From NCBI GenBank assembly GCA_000181795.3, contig CM012953.1, positions 12,387,756-12,434,032 of the forward strand: 46,277 nucleotides of DNA, given 5' to 3'. This document shows, one piece after another, positions 35,936 through 46,277 of the stretch; position 1 is the first letter of the stretch; the number at the start of each line of letters is the position of its first letter. The DNA is from Trichinella spiralis (taxonomy: Eukaryota; Nematoda; Enoplea; Trichinellida; Trichinellidae). The notes below the pieces were generated by a model. It did not search any database. It saw only the letters and a program-made list of their open reading frames with translations, and was not told the DNA's origin. A program made the translations under genes and the position numbers.

Positions 35936-36290
35936 ATGGATGTTCTTATGGACGATACCATGTACACTCTGTTCTGGTTGTGCGCCATAATTGCACTCTG
36001 CTTCTTGCTCTACTTCGTTCGCAGGTTAATTTTTTTATCTGATAATTATAATTATAATAAAAGTGTATAATGTAAACTTCGACAGGCAAAAAAAGAAAGA
36101 ACAAGGATCGAAGGTGAGGGCAGTGCTGGTAACCGTTGAATGTGTGAAGCCGACAGCTGGATTAGAAGCAGAATATACTGTTTGCATGAAATATCGAGTC
36201 GATGATAAAGGATTCTGTTGTTATAAACCAAAACTGGAGAAAACTGTGATTGTTCCAGATACGGGATTGGATACTGTTTTGTACCCATGA
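35936..36290 (+). CDS. Small single-pass membrane protein, unknown family
   Basis: Two exons (35936-36024 and 36086-36290) join in phase and encode 97 residues. The intron is 61 nt (AG|GTTAAT to GACAG|G). The short acidic N-terminus (MDVLMDDTMY) is followed by one hydrophobic helix at about residues 9-28 (TLFWLCAIIALCFLLYFV). A basic stop-transfer stretch RRQKKKEQGSK comes next, so the C-terminal 60 residues should be cytosolic. That part has a beta-like pattern (VRAVLVTVECVKPTAGLEAE, then YTVCMKYRV and CCYKPKLEKTVIVPDTG). I do not recognise the family. The clean splice, the phase match and the membrane topology support a real gene. Confidence 0.65.
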
Positions 36291-37784
36291 TACTTCTTAG
36301 GAAATGGAGTCTGCATAATTCATTTCCTATTTTATAACTCATTTGATTAATTAAAAATGATCACAATTTATTGTGAAAAATTTCATTTTACTGTTTCAGC
36401 AATCATATGTAAAACATTGCTTCAATTATAAATTATAATGTTGTTTTTTCATTATCATATTGGTTTAATAAAATTGTCTCGTTTCATTACCACAAGAATC
36501 TCAGCTGCGTTATTTCAGACATGAGGAAATGCAATTAGACTGTGTAACATTCACCAATATTTACTAACAATTATATACAGTGCTGTCTCACCGTATTCTT
36601 CAAGGAAATGCGTATTTTATATTCTGGATACTCTAGCTTCTCCTTTTATAAGAAAATATTTTTGAATTATCTCATTTTTTTGAAAACAGTCTGATTGTTT
36701 TACTGATGTAGTTGTTTCTTCTATTTGGGAGTTATCGTTTGAGTTTTGATGATTATCTCTATTGCTTCTTCTTATGAAACTTATTCATTTCGAGCCACTG
36801 AATTACGATCATTTGTTTTGCATACTGTAATCGGTTGTTATTTGTTCTAAGATGCATATGCGTTATTGATCAATGTAGCGCATTGATCACTTTGTTCAGT
36901 TGACGCCACATGAACTCGCCATCTTCATATTTTGTAGCAGTTTTCCCTGAAAGTTACTTGACACTTTTTTGTTCGTAGCTTCTCAGTTAAACTACATAAA
37001 TATTATTTAGATTTCTTACATTTACAAAGTGGCAACATTTTCTTTTTCACCGTTCAGTTCATATGTTCTGCCAGGTGTTCACAGAGATTTCACATGAGTA
37101 AACCTACATGGTAAAAAAATCTAAAAAATGACGATTTTTTTGACAATTGACGACAATCTAAAAAATGCATTTGTAACGTGCCGGGCTTTTCTTCCAGCTG
37201 AGTTTTCTCACTTTCTACTGACTCCATTGTCAGAGAGCGGATCTTGGGTATTGTGCGACAAATACACGACAAAACGCAAGGCGTAACAATATATTCAAAA
37301 CTATGTATATAATTTATTAAAAGTAAAATAAAATAAGCAAAACATCAGTAGTAGAGCGCTGGAGCAATCACTGAAAATAGCAATTTTTAGCGTTAATTTT
37401 GTTGCATTCTTCGACAAGAAAATGCTGAAAATTACTAAAATTAAAAATATTTTAATACAAACGTATTTGCCACTCTTAGTAGTATACATTGAAGCAATTT
37501 TCATAAAAATTAAACATATACTAAGCTCTTTACACGAGTTTTTCTAATGTGGTGTGCATTCCATCCCAAGAATCCAACAACGTGCCTAATCAAATTTACG
37601 ATGTTTCGTAGGCCGAACAAAAGTCTTAAGCGACTGCAATTCTTTTTCCAAATATGCCTTACTCTTTCAAAAGGGATGTCACAAAGCTTAAGGTCATAAA
37701 ATAAAAATTAACCGAGTGCAGGATAACCCAAGAATGGGTTAATAAAATAAAAAATCGAATAATAACTAAAATTCAAAATCATTT
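36291..37784. other. Intergenic DNA
   Basis: An AT-rich stretch after the small membrane protein. Minus frames at 37090-37272 and 37301-37504 have no support. From about 37550 composition changes as the Ty3/gypsy fossil is approached, and part of its 5' region may lie there unrecognised. Confidence 0.5.
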
Positions 37785-39985
37785 AAGCCGTGTTATAGAT
37801 GCGGTGGAGCACACGCACAGAACACTTGCCGTTTCAAGAACATCAGCTGCAATTTTTGCAAGCGTTTAGGCCACATCGAGCGCGTTTGTAGAGCGAAATC
37901 GCAATCCACTGTGAAGAATGGAGCTGCGAAACCCAGTCGGTATGCTCAATCGCCGTCGAAGAGGAGGAATATAGAATCAACCGACTAACTGCTTCCAATG
38001 GAGTGATCGGAACCTTGCCGTTTCCTGACGTCTACGTTACACTAAACAATGTTGTCATCCCAATGCAAGTGGACTCAGGAGCATCTTTGACCATCATCTC
38101 AGAGCATACATTCAAATGAGTCTACCTCCCTTATCAACGCTATTTGAAACCTTTCCACTCATTACTGAGAGACTTCAAAAGGTGCGTCGTCGAGATATTA
38201 GGTGCAACTTCTCTTTCAGTCAAATTCAGTTCATTCAATGGGTCACTGCCAGTTGTGGTCGTTAAGGGACCGCGCCGTAGTCTGCTGGGGAAAAAATGGT
38301 TCAAACCATTGGACATCCGACTAGTTGGAGTACATAGCGTAGCGCTGTCTTCAGTACAAGACCTGATCGAAGAGTACAGTGAATTATTCTCTGACACCCT
38401 GGGCACTGTGAAAAGACCACCAGTGGTACTCCATACTGATGGATCCATACCACCAATCCAGATGAACGCCATGCGAGTGCCATTTGCACTCAAACAACGT
38501 ATATCAGAAGAACTGGATCGACTTGTAGAGTAAGGCATTCTGGAGCCTGTCCAATATACGGCATGGACGACGCTGATTTTACCGGTCATTAAGAGTGATG
38601 GAAGCATCCAAATTTGTGGCGATTATAAGTGCACGGTGAATGAAGCGTTACGGAAGGGCCTATATCAAATATAACGATATCTTCACAACACTAAAAAAGG
38701 GAAGAATATTCGTGAAATTAATTCTAGTGCAAGCGTATCAGCAACTAGAAGTCGACGAAGCTTCGGCTGAGCTACAGACGATAATAGCACATAAAGGAGT
38801 TTTTAAAGCGAAACGACTCCAATTCAGCATTGTGTCAGTGCCTGGTATTTTCCAGCGTTTCTTGGACTCCTTGTTGGCTAACTTGAATGATGTTGTTTCA
38901 TATTTCAAAGACGTATTAACTGTTGCAGACTCACAACATGAACTGTTAGAAGTTTTAAGACGAGTGTTCGATCGTCTGCGCGACGCGGGAATCTGGCTGA
39001 ACCGTGAAAATGCGTCATTGTGAGCAACAGTGTAGAGTTCCTTGGATACCGAATCGACGCTGAAGGAATCCATCTGTCCGAAGGTAAAGTGGAAGCCATC
39101 CACAAGATCCCATGGCCAAAGATTAAGCAGGAACTTCAAGCGTTCTTGGGTTTGCTAAATTTTTACCATAACTTTCTAGCAAACAAAGCTGAAGCAGCAG
39201 AGACATTACATCGCCTGCTAGACGGGTGCGGGTGGAAATGGGCCCATAATCACAAAAAAGCGTTTCAAAAGGTAAAAGCGCTTATTACTTCTAACACCGT
39301 TTTAGCCCAGTACGATAATCAACTGCCATTGATTCTTACGCATGATTATATACTCCCTCACCAAATAGGGTTGAATGTGTTCTGACCCATAAACTGCCAT
39401 GCGGTAGAGAAGTGCCTATAGCGTTCCATTCGTGAACACTTGCAGCAGCTGAGGGTAAATACGCCCAGATTGGCCGGGAAGCTCTGGCAATCATCGCTGG
39501 AGTAAATAAATTCCACAATTATGCTTTCAGGCGCCATGTCAAAATCAGAACGGATCATAAGCCTTTACTCAGCTTATTACGGAACTCCATTCTGACACCC
39601 GCGAGCTTGTCCTAGCGATGACTCGTTGGCGCCCATGACTATAGTCTTGTGTATAGTACAACTATGAAACTTGAGAATGCCAATGCTTTGAGTCAGTTAC
39701 CCCAAACAGGGAAGCCAAATATGTGTTCTGGTCCCCTAGAAGTCCTTCTTCTAGAATCAACGCCCACACTCCCGATCAGTACAGAATATCTCGCTAAAAG
39801 GACGGGCAAAGATGCAGTCTTAGCCCACGCGCAGAACTGGCTGAAAAGGGTTTGGCTAGCGTGAGGAATTCAAGCCGTTCCACTACCGAAGGGATGAACT
39901 GTCCCTCCACAAAAGCTGCGTCCTGTGGGGTCGTTGCGTAAATGCGATCACCACAAATGCTGATCACTCGTTAGCTCAAATACTT
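37785..39985 (+). mobile_element. Broken Ty3/gypsy retrotransposon fossil
   Basis: Plus-oriented remains of a Ty3/gypsy-type polyprotein. Parts in order: two CCHC-type zinc knuckles of gag, an aspartic protease (VDSGAS), a reverse transcriptase region, the RT/RNase H connection (EFLGYRIDAEGI; LGLLNFYHNFL), an RNase H-like region (GREALAIIAG; RTDHKPLL) and the short post-RNase H segment. No integrase and no certain LTRs were seen. It is broken, with at least half a dozen interruptions, and looks old. It lies between host genes and does not interrupt any. Confidence 0.88.
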
Positions 39986-41392
39986 CTGTCACATCTTGTT
40001 TGTTGAATGATCACTCAGAGTCTGAGACCATCAAACAACTGATGATCCTCTTCTTAGCTGCAGCCTTGAGTATTTGCAACAAGTCGCGTAGGGACAGTCA
40101 TGCGCAGCTACTTTCACCAGCACAGGAGGTAAAGTCTTCTTACTAACCTCTGACGCTGACTCATTTGTTTGGTCAGGGAACTACGTGACTACGTGGGGAA
40201 TGAGCAACATTTTCTATCCTATGAGAGGTTATTTTACTTCTGCTGAAAAGGTGTTCTTTAGTGTTCAGTCTGGAAATGAAATATTGAGACAAATAGTTGA
40301 GCAAGCTCTACTAGCTGCATAGCTGAATTGTTTAGCTCAAGGAAAACTGGTGCTTTATATTCTCCTTTGAATAGAGATCTGCGGCCTCTGTTCGGACATG
40401 AAATAAAGAAGTAGCTCATCCTGAATTACTAAAATCCTGCTTCTTCCATTTGCAATTAATCAAAAGTAAAAGTTCCTGAATTAAAGGGATTCCCTAAAGT
40501 CAACCTAAAACCCCGTATGGGACCAGTATTATGCACAACTTAAATCTCTGGGAGGAAGCTTTATTCATGAATATCATAGAAAGACAATATCGTGCTTTCA
40601 GTTACAGTAAAACCAAACTTAGGCAAGAACTTTCTACCGTTTTCAACAAGAGGTTTTAAAATTATATTTTTAGCATTCAATATAGTCTTAAAAATTCATA
40701 ACTTTGGCTATAAATAAAAAATCAGATAAATTTTAAACATCTTTACAAAAAAGGGAATATAAGGTAAAGTATTGACCTATCATTCCTGATAATAAACATA
40801 AAAAATAGTTTCTGTTAGAGATCACACACAGAAATATAGCATCTTTTAAGGCTGTATATTTTTTGCAACGCTTTCGTATTTTTTAACATCTCATCAATGT
40901 AATATTTCATCTTGCATTTATCGAAGCATGAAATCAACAGAAGCTCATAGAAATGAAATAATCGGTCTTCTGTAAATCACGTTCAAAATGAATACATTTA
41001 TTACATTTTGATCAGTAATACGGAATAAACTGCAACTCAGTTAATAATATTCTGACAACCTGAAAATTATATTTACATCATAATACACATACTTTTAATT
41101 CATTTAATTAATTATTATTTAAGTTACATATTTATATTAATTTCTTATAATAAAAATCAGTATAATAATATATTCAAAACAAAATACTGTAAACAAAATA
41201 TTGTAGATTTTCAGGTTTTACTAATGGTTTTGAGTGTGTTTTCTTTAATCTAGTTGTTGCACCAATCATCTATCGCCAATTTGATACGCTCCAATACAGT
41301 CAGTGACTGCTCAGTTACAACTAAGGCCATTTGTAAGTATGAACACTTTATCGTAGAATGAAGTTTGATCAAATTTTAATTTCAGCGTGAAA
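39986..41392. other. Intergenic DNA, possibly with LTR-like remains
   Basis: From about 39990 to 40480 the sequence is less AT-rich and ends with an AATAAA-bearing segment, so it could be an LTR remnant of the neighbouring fossil; I found no matching second copy. From 40480 to 41392 it is AT-rich and holds the presumed promoter of the von Willebrand A gene. An acceptor-like TTTCAG lies just before that gene's ATG, so an untranslated 5' exon is possible. Confidence 0.35.
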
Positions 41393-43499
41393 ATGAAAAC
41401 TCATAAAATAAGATTAGCACCGTATTTCTTAATAACAGCTTTCCTTTTCTATTTGTTTTTCAAGTCGCAAGCGAACCCTGACATGTCTGCTAAGAATTTC
41501 GTTGCTGACTTGGTCTTTATTTGTGATAACTCACAATCAGTTCAAGGAGAGATGTTTATTGAAGAAAAGCTGCTTATGAAAAATATTTTGAAAAAAATAT
41601 CTGTAAATGACGATTTTGTACGAGTGGCGATCATAAAGTATCACGAAATGATGAAAGATGGAATGCTTTCAGCGCAACTTGTGTCTAATTTTAACACGTT
41701 TACAAATCATGGTAAAGATTATCTTTTTATAATATAAATTAGGAATATTTTTCTGTATTATAGTTTACCTTTACATAATACTGCACATTTAACTTTATCG
41801 TTACATTTCTCTGTGATAAAATTAGAATTTTTAATGATAAATATTTATGCTGATCTGATTTTAATTTAAAATTTATTTGTTTTGTAGATGAACTGTACAA
41901 GCAGATAGAGGAAGTTAAATTGAGAAATAAAATGAAGAATATTAGTGATGCGTTTCGATTGATTGATGAGAAAGTGTTCAAGTTAAGCGAAGGTGATCGA
42001 CCGAGTGTGCCGAATGTGATCATACTTTTCACAGATGACCATTCACCTGTGCAAAAGTGTGAGCCTCATCTTTGGGCAGAAAAGTTGACAAGGGAAAAGC
42101 ACAGAATTTTTGTTGTAATGATAGCAACTTCTAATTCAGCAAATTCTCGGGAAAAAAGAAGATATCTCTACAACTATCTTCGTAACAAAATTGCCAGCGA
42201 ACCGGATTTATTCTTTATTCTCAGTAAACACGTCGATGTAGAAACGAATGCAGATATTCTTGTTACAAAGCTTCTTAGGAAGGTTCCGAGTTTTTACTTT
42301 GCATCAAAAGGAAAGGAAAATTCTTCATACGAAATTCCAGCATATGAAACGAATAGCATATCCCTTGGAGAAATGGTGGACAGTGTTCCTGAAGAAAATA
42401 ATTTAAATCTTATCCTAATGAACAGCTACACAACTACAGTCAGAAGTTTTACAAGTGAAAAATTTTTAACGAGCAGTGTGAACGTCATAGATACTAAAGC
42501 TAGCCGAGAAATGGAAATCACTAATAGCAGTTGGCCACCTGTTGAAACGGTTATGAGCAGAAGTATGTGAAAATTTTATTCATTTGTTTAATAATGAAAA
42601 GTTTCCACTTTGCAGATGAAGAAAATGAAGTAATGGGTTCAAAAATGACGTTTGATCATGAGATGAGCATGACTGAGAGAGCGGATGTTAATGATATATC
42701 AACAGAAACAAATACTGTGGAATTTATTGAAAGCAGTACTGGTGTTACCTTGAATTTTAGTGAAAATGACGTGATATCATCTACTTTTGAAGAAGAATCA
42801 GAATCAAGGTTTGATTATGCAGATTACACCAGCTTTTCGAAAAATGAGGAAGAAGATACTACAACCAAGGAAAACGATAATCCTCTACTACGAACGGAAA
42901 CTTCCCACCCTTTGTTTGTTGAATACAAAACTGAAAGTGATTATGAAGAAAATGATGTAAATTGGAATAGCGTAAAAACAACTGAAATAGCAGAAGATCA
43001 TGCCGTTACTTTATGGCCAGAAACCATAAATTCTGGAATTATTGGAGCAGATGTTGTTATCAATGAGACTTTAGAAGCTTTTGAAAATGCAAATTTCGTT
43101 GAGAGTTTAGAAAATGATGCACTAAAGAATAATGAAAATGAGATCAATGCAACAGAAAATTATAATGTCTCTGAAACAAATACTGCTGGTTATTACGGAT
43201 CAGATAACAGGAAAAATTGTAGTGGAATAAGAGTGGACAATTCAACGGATTGTCGAAATTATTCACGTTTTATCAACGAAAAACATCATTATTATACTGT
43301 GCCTGGTGCTGTATTTGTGGTCCTGCCTGTATTATTATTTGCAGTGTTGAAGATAATCGCTTGTAAGAAAATGAATAACAAAACCGATGAAAAAGTGGAT
43401 GACCCTCCAACTGTGGCAGATTCTAATTTGGCGTTCAGTCCATTTTTAAATTACATTGAAGCAAAGGATATTCCTTTTATAGACGATACTTCAAGCTAA
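41393..43499 (+). CDS. Type I membrane protein with von Willebrand A domain
   Basis: Three exons (41393-41711, 41888-42562, 42616-43499) join in phase to give 625 residues. An N-terminal hydrophobic segment (LAPYFLITAFLFYLFF) looks like a signal peptide or anchor. A vWA domain follows at about residues 37-220: strand ADLVFICDNSQSV with the MIDAS triad D45-x-S47-x-S49, then VRVAIIKYHEMM, NVIILFTDDHSP and RIFVVMIATSN. It is most like nematode secreted vWA proteins; binding partner unknown. From about residue 225 the protein is long, acidic and rich in Ser/Thr/Asn with several N-glycosylation sequons, like a mucin-type stalk. A transmembrane helix at about 560-582 (VPGAVFVVLPVLLFAVLKII) and a short basic-then-acidic cytosolic tail end it. 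ATG 41393 is chosen because it begins the hydrophobic leader. Confidence 0.85.
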
Positions 43500-44148
43500 A
43501 GCAGTATAATACTGCTTGATTAATATCTTCATTATTTTGTTTTTTACTAAACTTTAATTTCAGCAAATTTTACATGTCAAATGTAATTCATTGAAATGAA
43601 TTTTTATTTATTAATAAAACTTACACAATAATGGTGAATTTTTATGCATGCAATGGAGTGCTGAAAAAATTTCAATTTCGTTTAATTTTCAAAGATAAAT
43701 TTGTTCAATGTAAACTTTATTAATACCCAAACTTTAAATATATTTTTAAAAGAAAAGTATTTAAATCAGTTAATTCCAAATTATATAAAATTAATATTTC
43801 TTGAAAAATATATTCCAGGTGGTCCACATTTTAATTCTATTTAAAAGCAGTAAATATTCAATATTTAATATGAACAGGACTAATATCATTCTTTACATTG
43901 TCGCTCAGAACTATTTTTTAGAGTATTTAATAATCACTGACAATTGCATAAATGCATTGAAATATGTAATAAGGTAATATTCTGTCATATCCTTGCTACA
44001 AATGATAATAGAACGTTCTAAAATGTTAAATATTTTCATAAAGATAAACCGTATTTTTATATATAAGTTATTTCCAAAAATCAGAAAAAAGACATTTTTC
44101 ATTATCATTAAATAAACGTTTATTATACAAATGCAGAGCTGATGTAAG
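43500..44148. other. Convergent intergenic region
   Basis: AT-rich spacer between two converging genes. AATAAAAC near 43613-43620 is a likely plus-strand poly(A) signal. No other feature is seen. Confidence 0.6.
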
Positions 44149-45534
44149 TTAAGATTGTCGAGGATTTCTGATTTTACTAGTAACTGACAATGAACGGAAC
44201 TGCTGAGTCATGCTGGGTAAAACTTCATTTTGTTCCTTTCTTGCAAACGGTATCCACTGTGGAGCCAATTTATTTTGAGCAACGCCTGTTCGGTTCGATA
44301 AAGATCCAATCTGCATTTAATAATTTATAAAATCTCATTCTGAAATAATGAAACGGATAAATTTACTCTATTAGCATTCCAATTATCAAAAAGTTTCTGA
44401 ACTGTCCCGCCAAGCAAGCAGCAGTTGCTGTTGTTTAAAAAAATGAAATTCTTCTCGTTTTCAACTGGACAAGTAATCTGCAGCTTTGTGCCTGGTGGAG
44501 TTTGCATGCTACAAAAATAAAACACTTCAAAATTAAACTATTATTTATTTATATTAATTCAAACCAAGTGCACTTTACGAAGCACAACTATTACATTTAA
44601 AAATTCATTAAAATAAATAATGAATCAAAAAACGTTAGTAAACAGAAATTACAAAAATATATTCAAAAGACTATTATAAATTCATTAAATAATGCATTTC
44701 AATTTGCCTGCATAAGTTATAACATTTATTGATATATTGGTTCAAAAGTTTTTCTGAATAGAATCAATATTTTAAGCTATTGTGAAACAGACATGATTTC
44801 ACAAATTAGTCAAATACATGCAATGCATAAAATAAACAACACAAACATATGATATCATAATACTTCAATCCTTTAACAGGAGTTGATACCAGTCCAACAA
44901 CATCAGACTTTCCATCAGTTAAGTCTATTCTCAAAAAATATGGAAAGTCCATTTTATCTTCTAGGGCCTTCGGAACAGCAATATTACGAATTTTTTGTAT
45001 TTGAAGTACAATGTGCTTCCCATCATTTTCATTCCATTTTATCGGCAAAACTTTTCTGTCAAGTTTTCGAAAATCTAACTATATTTAAAAATTCAAAATA
45101 TAATAAGATCTCTATTCATTCAAGTAGTTCCATAAAAAATTTTTTTCTTAAAAATAATTCTGAATCATATAAGACATTTAAAATATAAAATAAAAAAAAT
45201 AGCAACAATATTTTCAATAACAACGGAATTCAAAATATAATTAAAAAACATCATTAACATTAATGGAATATAACATAAAGAAATACAAAAAATAAATACA
45301 TCTTACATTTAAATCAATTTCCATTGTTGCTGTTTTCAAGTAAGCAATTTCTATAAAAAAATAACATGCTATATAATATGTACCAATGGAAAGCTTTCAC
45401 GTTTCTGATACATATATAAAGAAATAAGAAACCTGAGATAACTAGATTATAATAAGTATTTCTAATGCATAATTCAATAATTCCAAAAATAATTTATTAC
45501 AAATTGCATGCAATGACTCACTTAGAAGCATCAT
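44149..45534 (-). CDS. TDRD3: TDRD3/RMI1-type OB-fold protein, short form
   Basis: Resembles the N-terminal DUF1767/OB-fold region of TDRD3, the partner of topoisomerase III-beta. Five exons keep phase: 45522-45534 (start), 45307-45350, 44864-45078, 44367-44508 and 44149-44310, giving 191 residues. Blocks: NLDFRKLDRKVLPIKW, then VLQIQKIRNIAVPK (TDRD3: LQIQKIRNVAAPK), FLRIDLTDGKSDVVG, MQTPPGTKLQI (TDRD3: LNTPPGTKVKL), FIFLNNSNCCLLGGTV, KLFDNWNANR and KLAPQWIPFAR. It stops about 35 residues later, so there is no UBA, no Tudor and no exon-junction-complex motif. The 14-nt first exon is tentative; an earlier exon with the N-terminal helix region may exist, or translation may start at the Met of TATMEIDL. 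It matches TDRD3 better than RMI1. Confidence 0.82.
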
Positions 45535-45898
45535 ACTGTAATAAATGAAATTCAGGTTAGTGTTGTAAAAACTTTAAAAAACAGCGCAATTCAAAAAACA
45601 AAAATTGAAGTAAATCTAAACCAATAGTCAGTGCTCAAATTATATCAGTGAAACATCATGTAATTTGTCATTTGAAAATTTTTTTAAATGAAATATTCAT
45701 AAATATAGCATGTATCGGCAATTACGGCAAACAGTAAAAGATAATCAGGTACGATTGTACTAGCCGTTCGCTGGTTAGATAATCTACAATGGACTGTATG
45801 ACTGGTGTCTGGCTTCGCTCCTCTCCAGTTGACGTCCTGCGGATTCTTGGGCTGTTCTTCATGATACGCACGACGGGTACTGCTACCGTTCTCAGTTT

Positions 45899-45948
<50 letters not shown>
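45899..45948. repeat. (CA)n microsatellite
   Basis: About 25 uninterrupted CA units. In the minus frame it would read as Cys-Val repeats, which should not be taken as protein. Confidence 0.97.
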
Positions 45949-45951
<3 letters not shown>

Positions 45952-46088
45952 CCTACTCCCATTCTTCTCGTGTCAGCTGCATCCGAGTCTCTTCAACCGG
46001 GGACAGTTCCTCTTCGGTTTGCTCTGCGTCCCCGCGCTCGCTTTTTTCAGATTTCCACCTTCTCACGAAGCGCTGACGGCACACGCTG

Positions 46089-46130
46089 TGTAACGGGCCA
46101 GCGGATCTGCCTCCGGGTCCTCGCCAGTTC
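46089..46130 (-). mobile_element. LTR-end fragment of the 12-kb fossil family
   Basis: TGTAACG followed by a stretch nearly identical to 11597-11640 and 12432-12475 (shared core GGATCTGCCTCCGGGTCC). It is a short broken piece of the same LTR family, in the same orientation. The GC-richer DNA to its left may belong to the same element. Confidence 0.6.
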
Positions 46131-46277
46131 AATTTGTGGTGAAGTTTATACTTTTTCATGATCAGCATTCCCGAAAATAATTTTTATTATTATTCTATAT
46201 TTTATTGTACCAAAGTGACGTATATCAAATGCGATAGCAATAGTCGGAAAAAACAATCAAAAATAAGAAAATAGCGA

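Larger units (their letters stand above)
45536..46277. other. Right-edge region with microsatellite and element fragments
   Basis: Beyond the TDRD3-like gene is AT-rich DNA, then a GC-richer block from about 45780 to 46135 containing a CA microsatellite and an LTR fragment. Minus frames through it (45684-45962 and 45953-46168) are long mainly because of the repeat. I recognise no host gene. Confidence 0.5.

Noticed and set aside
45684-45962. Minus frame with a long Cys-Val repeat
   Set aside because: The repeat is a CA microsatellite read in frame; flanks show no domain or splice support.

Overview
The window looks like a piece of an AT-rich nematode nuclear genome, most likely a clade I (Trichinella-like) species. 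The genes have many short GT-AG introns (about 40-100 nt) mixed with kilobase introns. The best matches are to animal families, several best known from C. elegans (PP2C phosphatase, UNC-115/abLIM, uridine phosphorylase). Intergenic DNA is AT-rich with microsatellites and a few N bases. The genus is an inference; no rRNA, tRNA or spliced-leader gene was found to settle it.

Left part (1-10.2 kb): the edge of a Cys-rich minus-strand gene; a nine-exon PP2C phosphatase (2631-5671); a uridine phosphorylase gene (6178-9826) with at least one frame problem; a secreted double-WAP protein gene nested antisense in a uridine phosphorylase intron (7738-8373); and a single-exon LSm6 gene (9975-10214) that converges on it.

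Middle (10.2-25 kb): a GC-richer unassigned block; a small broken LTR-element fossil with a gag part (11587-13015); a THADA/Trm732-like HEAT-repeat gene in three long exons (14328-18849); an intronless 7TM receptor (20900-21895); and a six-exon ERI-type 3'-5' exonuclease on the minus strand (23343-24961) whose first catalytic Asp reads as His.

Right part (25-46.3 kb): a 19-exon UNC-115/abLIM gene with four LIM domains and a villin headpiece (26058-34738), carrying a Tigger/pogo-like DNA transposon in a long intron; a 97-residue single-pass membrane protein (35936-36290); a broken Ty3/gypsy fossil (about 37785-39985); a secreted or membrane-anchored von Willebrand A protein (41393-43499); and a minus-strand TDRD3-like OB-fold protein that stops before any Tudor domain (44149-45534). 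The end holds a CA microsatellite and a fragment of the same LTR family seen at 12 kb.

The genes do not form a pathway or operon. Each seems to be an independent eukaryotic unit. Four touch RNA metabolism (LSm6, THADA-like, ERI-like, TDRD3-like), which may be coincidence. Exon models were made by eye from splice consensus, phase continuity and family alignment from memory.
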